Shown: in pieces, positions 60,419 to 64,000 of the stretch
Numbering within the stretch: position 1 is the first letter of the stretch
Layout: each line of letters starts with the position of its first letter
Assembly: GCA_028554755.1 (NCBI GenBank)
Contig: JAPTOF010000019.1
Location: 4,040,001 to 4,104,000, forward strand
Direction of reading: 5' to 3'
Length of the DNA stretch: 64,000 nucleotides
From: Cordia subcordata
Taxonomy: Eukaryota; Streptophyta; Magnoliopsida; Boraginales; Cordiaceae
Made by a program: the position numbers and the translations under genes
Notes under the pieces: model-generated
What the model was told of the DNA's origin: nothing
Databases searched by the model: none
Seen by the model: only the letters and a program-made list of their open reading frames with translations

Positions 60419-60762
60419 TAAAGCGAAAGGTAAGGGGAAATAAAATGAAAAGAAAAAGCAGGGACAAACAAAAAGTCATGTGTCCATCCCAAATCCAAAT
60501 CCAGATGATTATGTGGATTAGTTCTCCTAAGTTTAAGACATATCTTGGAATCGTTTTAATTAATCATGATCTTCTAGCCTTTTATGACATACCATGATGG
60601 CGCCTGAAATTCTTGGACATGAAACAATATTGTTATCTGTAAAGCATTATTACTAGTAATTACATTTTGCATTGCTCTGACAACTACTTATTATTACATT
60701 GCAAGTTGTGGACATGTCGGCAAGAGACAATGAGAAAAATAAGAGCAGTGGGCATGAAAAGG

Positions 60763-60786
60763 ATAGATAGATAGATAGATAGATAG
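60763..60786. repeat. (GATA)n microsatellite
   Basis: About six GATA units in tandem without interruption. Confidence 0.95.
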
Positions 60787-62234
60787 TTCAACTATATACA
60801 TTAAAATTATCCGTCCTTTCATGAAGATCTTTTTAACCACATTGACATTGTTTTACACTGTTTATGTACATTATATAGAGCCCTTCAATAATAGAACCCA
60901 ACAGTAAAAATTAATCAGTCATTTCATTCTTTTTTTTTTGGAGTTTTGAACTCAATAATGAAGGCTGGCAGATATGGAAGAAGACTCCCAGTGCGTACAG
61001 GAATATAATATATGTGTCCACGTCCATTACCAAGAATAAAGATACCCATGCTCCGATCCACATATATACTGAGCTTAATTATTTAATTTGCCCAATCCTT
61101 TTTTTTTTTTTGTGGTTATAGTTATGTTGAAAAGCTGGGGGTATGTATTATTTGTATTACAACAACATAAAAATTAAAGGAGAAAAGTATGAGTTACTTC
61201 ATAATGATTTGATCGAATTTCGATTCACTTTTGTCGTTTGAAAATAATATGAGTTAGGGAGGTTGATTTGACCTAACTTAAGGAAATATATGTTTAAAAG
61301 GTGCTATATTGAGTTGAAATTTAATTAATATAGAGGGTTTTAACATTAATGTTAGCAGAGTCCTTTTCTATCAGCCGAAAAGTAATTAAAGACAAAAATT
61401 TCCTAGCCACCGCATGTGATCGAGCAGAGTTCTTTTTTTATTACCATGCATGAAAAACTGACTTTAAGGACAATTATGCTAAATTCACTTGAAGAAATTA
61501 GATTTTCTGGAATAGTAATACTTTCCAATTCATGTTTCAGTGTCAAAAAATGACCATATAATATTGACATTAAGGATGCAGATTTAAACTTAGAACATTT
61601 GATGACCATTAGTCGCTACTTAACTACTCTTATGATAACAAAACACTAATCATAGCGAACAATATTGAACTCACTCTAAATTAGAAATAAACCATATCTA
61701 TAGCACTCCGCTCCAATGTATGCTCCAAATTGATCAAAAATCAAAAAAAAAAAATTGAGGGCTTTTTTTTTTCTCTTGCTTTCTCTCCATGGTAATGACC
61801 GGAATGTTAAAATTCGCCAATATAAAAATAATTTAGTAATTATACATATATGTATATATATATAAAGACTTCTTTTCTCTTACAATATATAAGTTATGTA
61901 GTCTTTTTATTACTTTTAAAACCCTCCACCTCCAACTCAATTTATGTCCCTCATGAAATGTAATTTCAATTACTTAAATTACTTATTAAACCTCATATAC
62001 CACATACGTGTTAATACATACTTACAATCAAATTAATTTGACTTCCTTTTTCTCTCTCTTTTTTTTTTTTTCTTGGTTTGGTGGGGGCAATCAACTGAAA
62101 CTAATGTGAAAGCAAAACTCCGCACCCTTGTATATCCCTGACTTTCAAAATAATCACAACTCTCACTTTCTGTAAGATCCTTAATTCCAATTGTAGCAGA
62201 CGCAGAAAGACAGAATACAAGAAAGGCTTCTTGT

Positions 62235-62266
62235 GGGGGGCGGGTTGGGGGGTGGGGGTGGGGGGG
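62235..62266 (+). other. G-rich tract with G-quadruplex pattern
   Basis: Runs of 6, 3, 6, 5 and 7 G separated by one or two bases. This satisfies the usual G3+N1-7 quadruplex pattern on the plus strand. It stands out in an AT-rich region with no gene nearby in the window. Confidence 0.8.
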
Positions 62267-64000
62267 TCCAGGCTAGGGGTGGACAGACCCATAATGTTGA
62301 ATAATATTCCTGACATTACTATGGAGTCAGATTCACAGTCCCCACAATTAATAATATTTTGTACCTCTATTTATTTAGAGCCCGTGTGTTCTTTCCCAAT
62401 TGCATCCCTTTACCATTTCTCTATAAATGCTTATTGCCTTTCCTTCTCTCTTTCTCTCATCCATGTAAACTCACCTTTTATTTACTGTTTTTACAGGGTA
62501 TAGTACCTAGCTTGTACCCTCTGATCACTCCTGCTTCTAGGGTTTTCCTCTTTTGATTTCATATACATCCAACAAATATTACACTGAATGCTATTATTTC
62601 AATGCTCGAACTATCACCATTTTGAATATAATCAAGGGGAAAAAAGTCCAAAGACCTCGCTCAAGCAAGAGGGAAAAAGGTATAGTATTTTGCTTCTTTC
62701 TTCTGAGTAAAGACTCTTACCATTTTCTCATTTTCTTGACCTAGCTGGTTACAGCATTGTTATATATAGATCGTTCATGAAAAGAGGTAAGTAGAAGTTG
62801 TAGTTCACTTGTTTAACCCTTCTTCTCAAGATCCAACTTTTTGCCCACCTTTCCTCTTTCTTTTCTTCCTTTTTTTATTTTTTATTTTCATGTACCTTGT
62901 TTTGAAGACAATCTTGTGAAGTACGCATGAGTTTGGCTAGGTTACAGTAGAATGCTACAGGGACGTTTTGCTTTGTGGAAAACTTTGTACGTACGTAGGT
63001 ATTGCTGTCGGATGTCTTTTCACGTAGAATCCTACTCTCATGTGATTTTGACAGCACCCACTAGCTAGCTACACCAAATGTTTCCAAGGATTTGTAACCG
63101 CACATTAATGTGAAGATATCAAAAGGATCTTGAACTTAGCTTTTCCGGTGCCTTTATTGGGTTGTGGAGAGGGTTTAAAGAGAGAAAAAGAAGATCTGAA
63201 AACACTCTTGCGAATCATCTGCAAGATCTCCAAGATGTTTATATTCTGAAGCTTTGTTAACAAGTATATATGCAATCTATAGTAAACAGTAAGACATCGC
63301 CTTCTTTGAATATTCAACCTTTTTTTCAATTTTAATTGATCGGTGAAACCATTTCTTTCTAGGGTTTTGAAAAAGTGAAGTTCTTCACCATAATCGAGTT
63401 CTCTTCTATAACTTTGCAGGTTATATATGTATATTGTGTGTGTGTGAGTGTGAGTGTTCGTGTGAAGGAGACAACATAGTGCCTAATATGCTGAATATAT
63501 ATAAACTCAAATGGCTTAGAGCTTAGGCGAAGCACTAAGAAAAGAATATCAATTATTGGAATTAAGGTGTTGAGGTATTCTAGACAGGGCACAAGGTTAT
63601 ATAATTAAGAGTCCATCAAATGCATTTCTTTGTGTTGACAAGTCATACACATGTCACTCCTTAGGTGTTCATTAGTAGTTGAAGAATCTAATGTCTTTTT
63701 TCCCATAGTCATGTTCTATGAGTGTTTTCAAAGACTAATTAGCATCGGAAACGGAAACGGCCAAACTCTAGCAGTATCACATCATATATTTTTGTAAAAC
63801 TTTTGAGGCATTCAAGTTTCTACAATGGCTTAATCTATTTCCGTAAAGCAATATTGATTGCCTTGTCTGCTTAAGAGAGATCATGAGCCTGCAATGATCA
63901 GAAATTAACTAGAACTTTTCTTACATTATTGTCATTCATTTAAGGATCGGAATTGATTCATCACTCATCTAATTTAATCTTTCGATCCGATATTTTTTTT

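Larger units (their letters stand above)
60419..64000. other. Gene-free stretch to the window end
   Basis: No coding exon supported. Contents: a (GATA)n microsatellite at about 60763-60786, TATA-rich stretches, a G-rich run at 62235-62266 and pyrimidine-rich leader-like sequence around 62400-62570 and 63290-63420 (each with an AGGGTTTT motif). These could be the 5' end of a gene lying beyond the window, but no protein start is recognised. Confidence 0.4.

Overview
The window is AT-rich nuclear DNA from a flowering plant, most likely a eudicot. The evidence is intron-rich genes with GT-AG splicing and typical plant families: an NRT2.7-type nitrate transporter, raffinose synthase, an oleosin, a DUF266/GT14 glycosyltransferase, a DUF1421 UBA-like protein and a plant RBM26/27-like CCCH-RRM protein. 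The spaces between genes hold many microsatellites, MITEs and LTR relics. No bacterial, viral or organellar genes were recognised, and there is no CRISPR array.

Layout: 0-3.1 kb holds a TRIM-like miniature retroelement and the 3' part of an FAD-dependent monooxygenase gene (+) with a one-base frameshift near its C-terminus. 4.0-7.05 kb is a solo-LTR-like element with a nested 742-bp hAT-type MITE; both have perfect target-site duplications. 8.4-10.5 kb is an NRT2.7-like nitrate transporter (+, two exons). 10.65-13.5 kb is a six-exon gene on the minus strand, convergent with it, encoding an unrecognised 262-aa membrane protein with a mitochondrial-looking N-terminus. 13.5-17.7 kb has no gene. 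18.35-23.5 kb is an 11-exon GT14 (DUF266) glycosyltransferase gene (+). 23.5-28.0 kb is intergenic. 28.2-33.1 kb is a five-exon raffinose synthase gene (+), followed by a 0.94-kb retroposed insertion with an 11-bp target duplication.

34.9-38.4 kb is a decayed DUF1421/UBA-like gene (+) with its introns kept, three one-base deletions and twelve nonsense codons, nearly all explained by C-to-T change at CAG/CAA codons. 38.4-45.0 kb is intergenic and repeat-like DNA plus a probable 5'-UTR intron. 45.1-49.5 kb is a four-exon CCCH-RRM protein gene (+). Downstream lies a 0.6-kb direct duplication. 53.75-54.24 kb is an intronless oleosin gene (-). 54.6-64 kb has no gene I can support and holds MITEs, a ~110-bp tandem array, microsatellites and a G-quadruplex-type run.

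The genes do not form a pathway or operon. NRT2.7 (seed vacuolar nitrate), raffinose synthase (seed and stress oligosaccharides) and oleosin (seed oil bodies) are all seed-maturation functions in known plants, but they are scattered among unrelated housekeeping genes and I see no sign of a functional cluster. I did not find a new biological system. The most notable signal is the C-to-T nonsense signature in the DUF1421 relic. All exon models were built by hand from splice consensus, reading-frame phase and family similarity recalled from memory; no database search was run.
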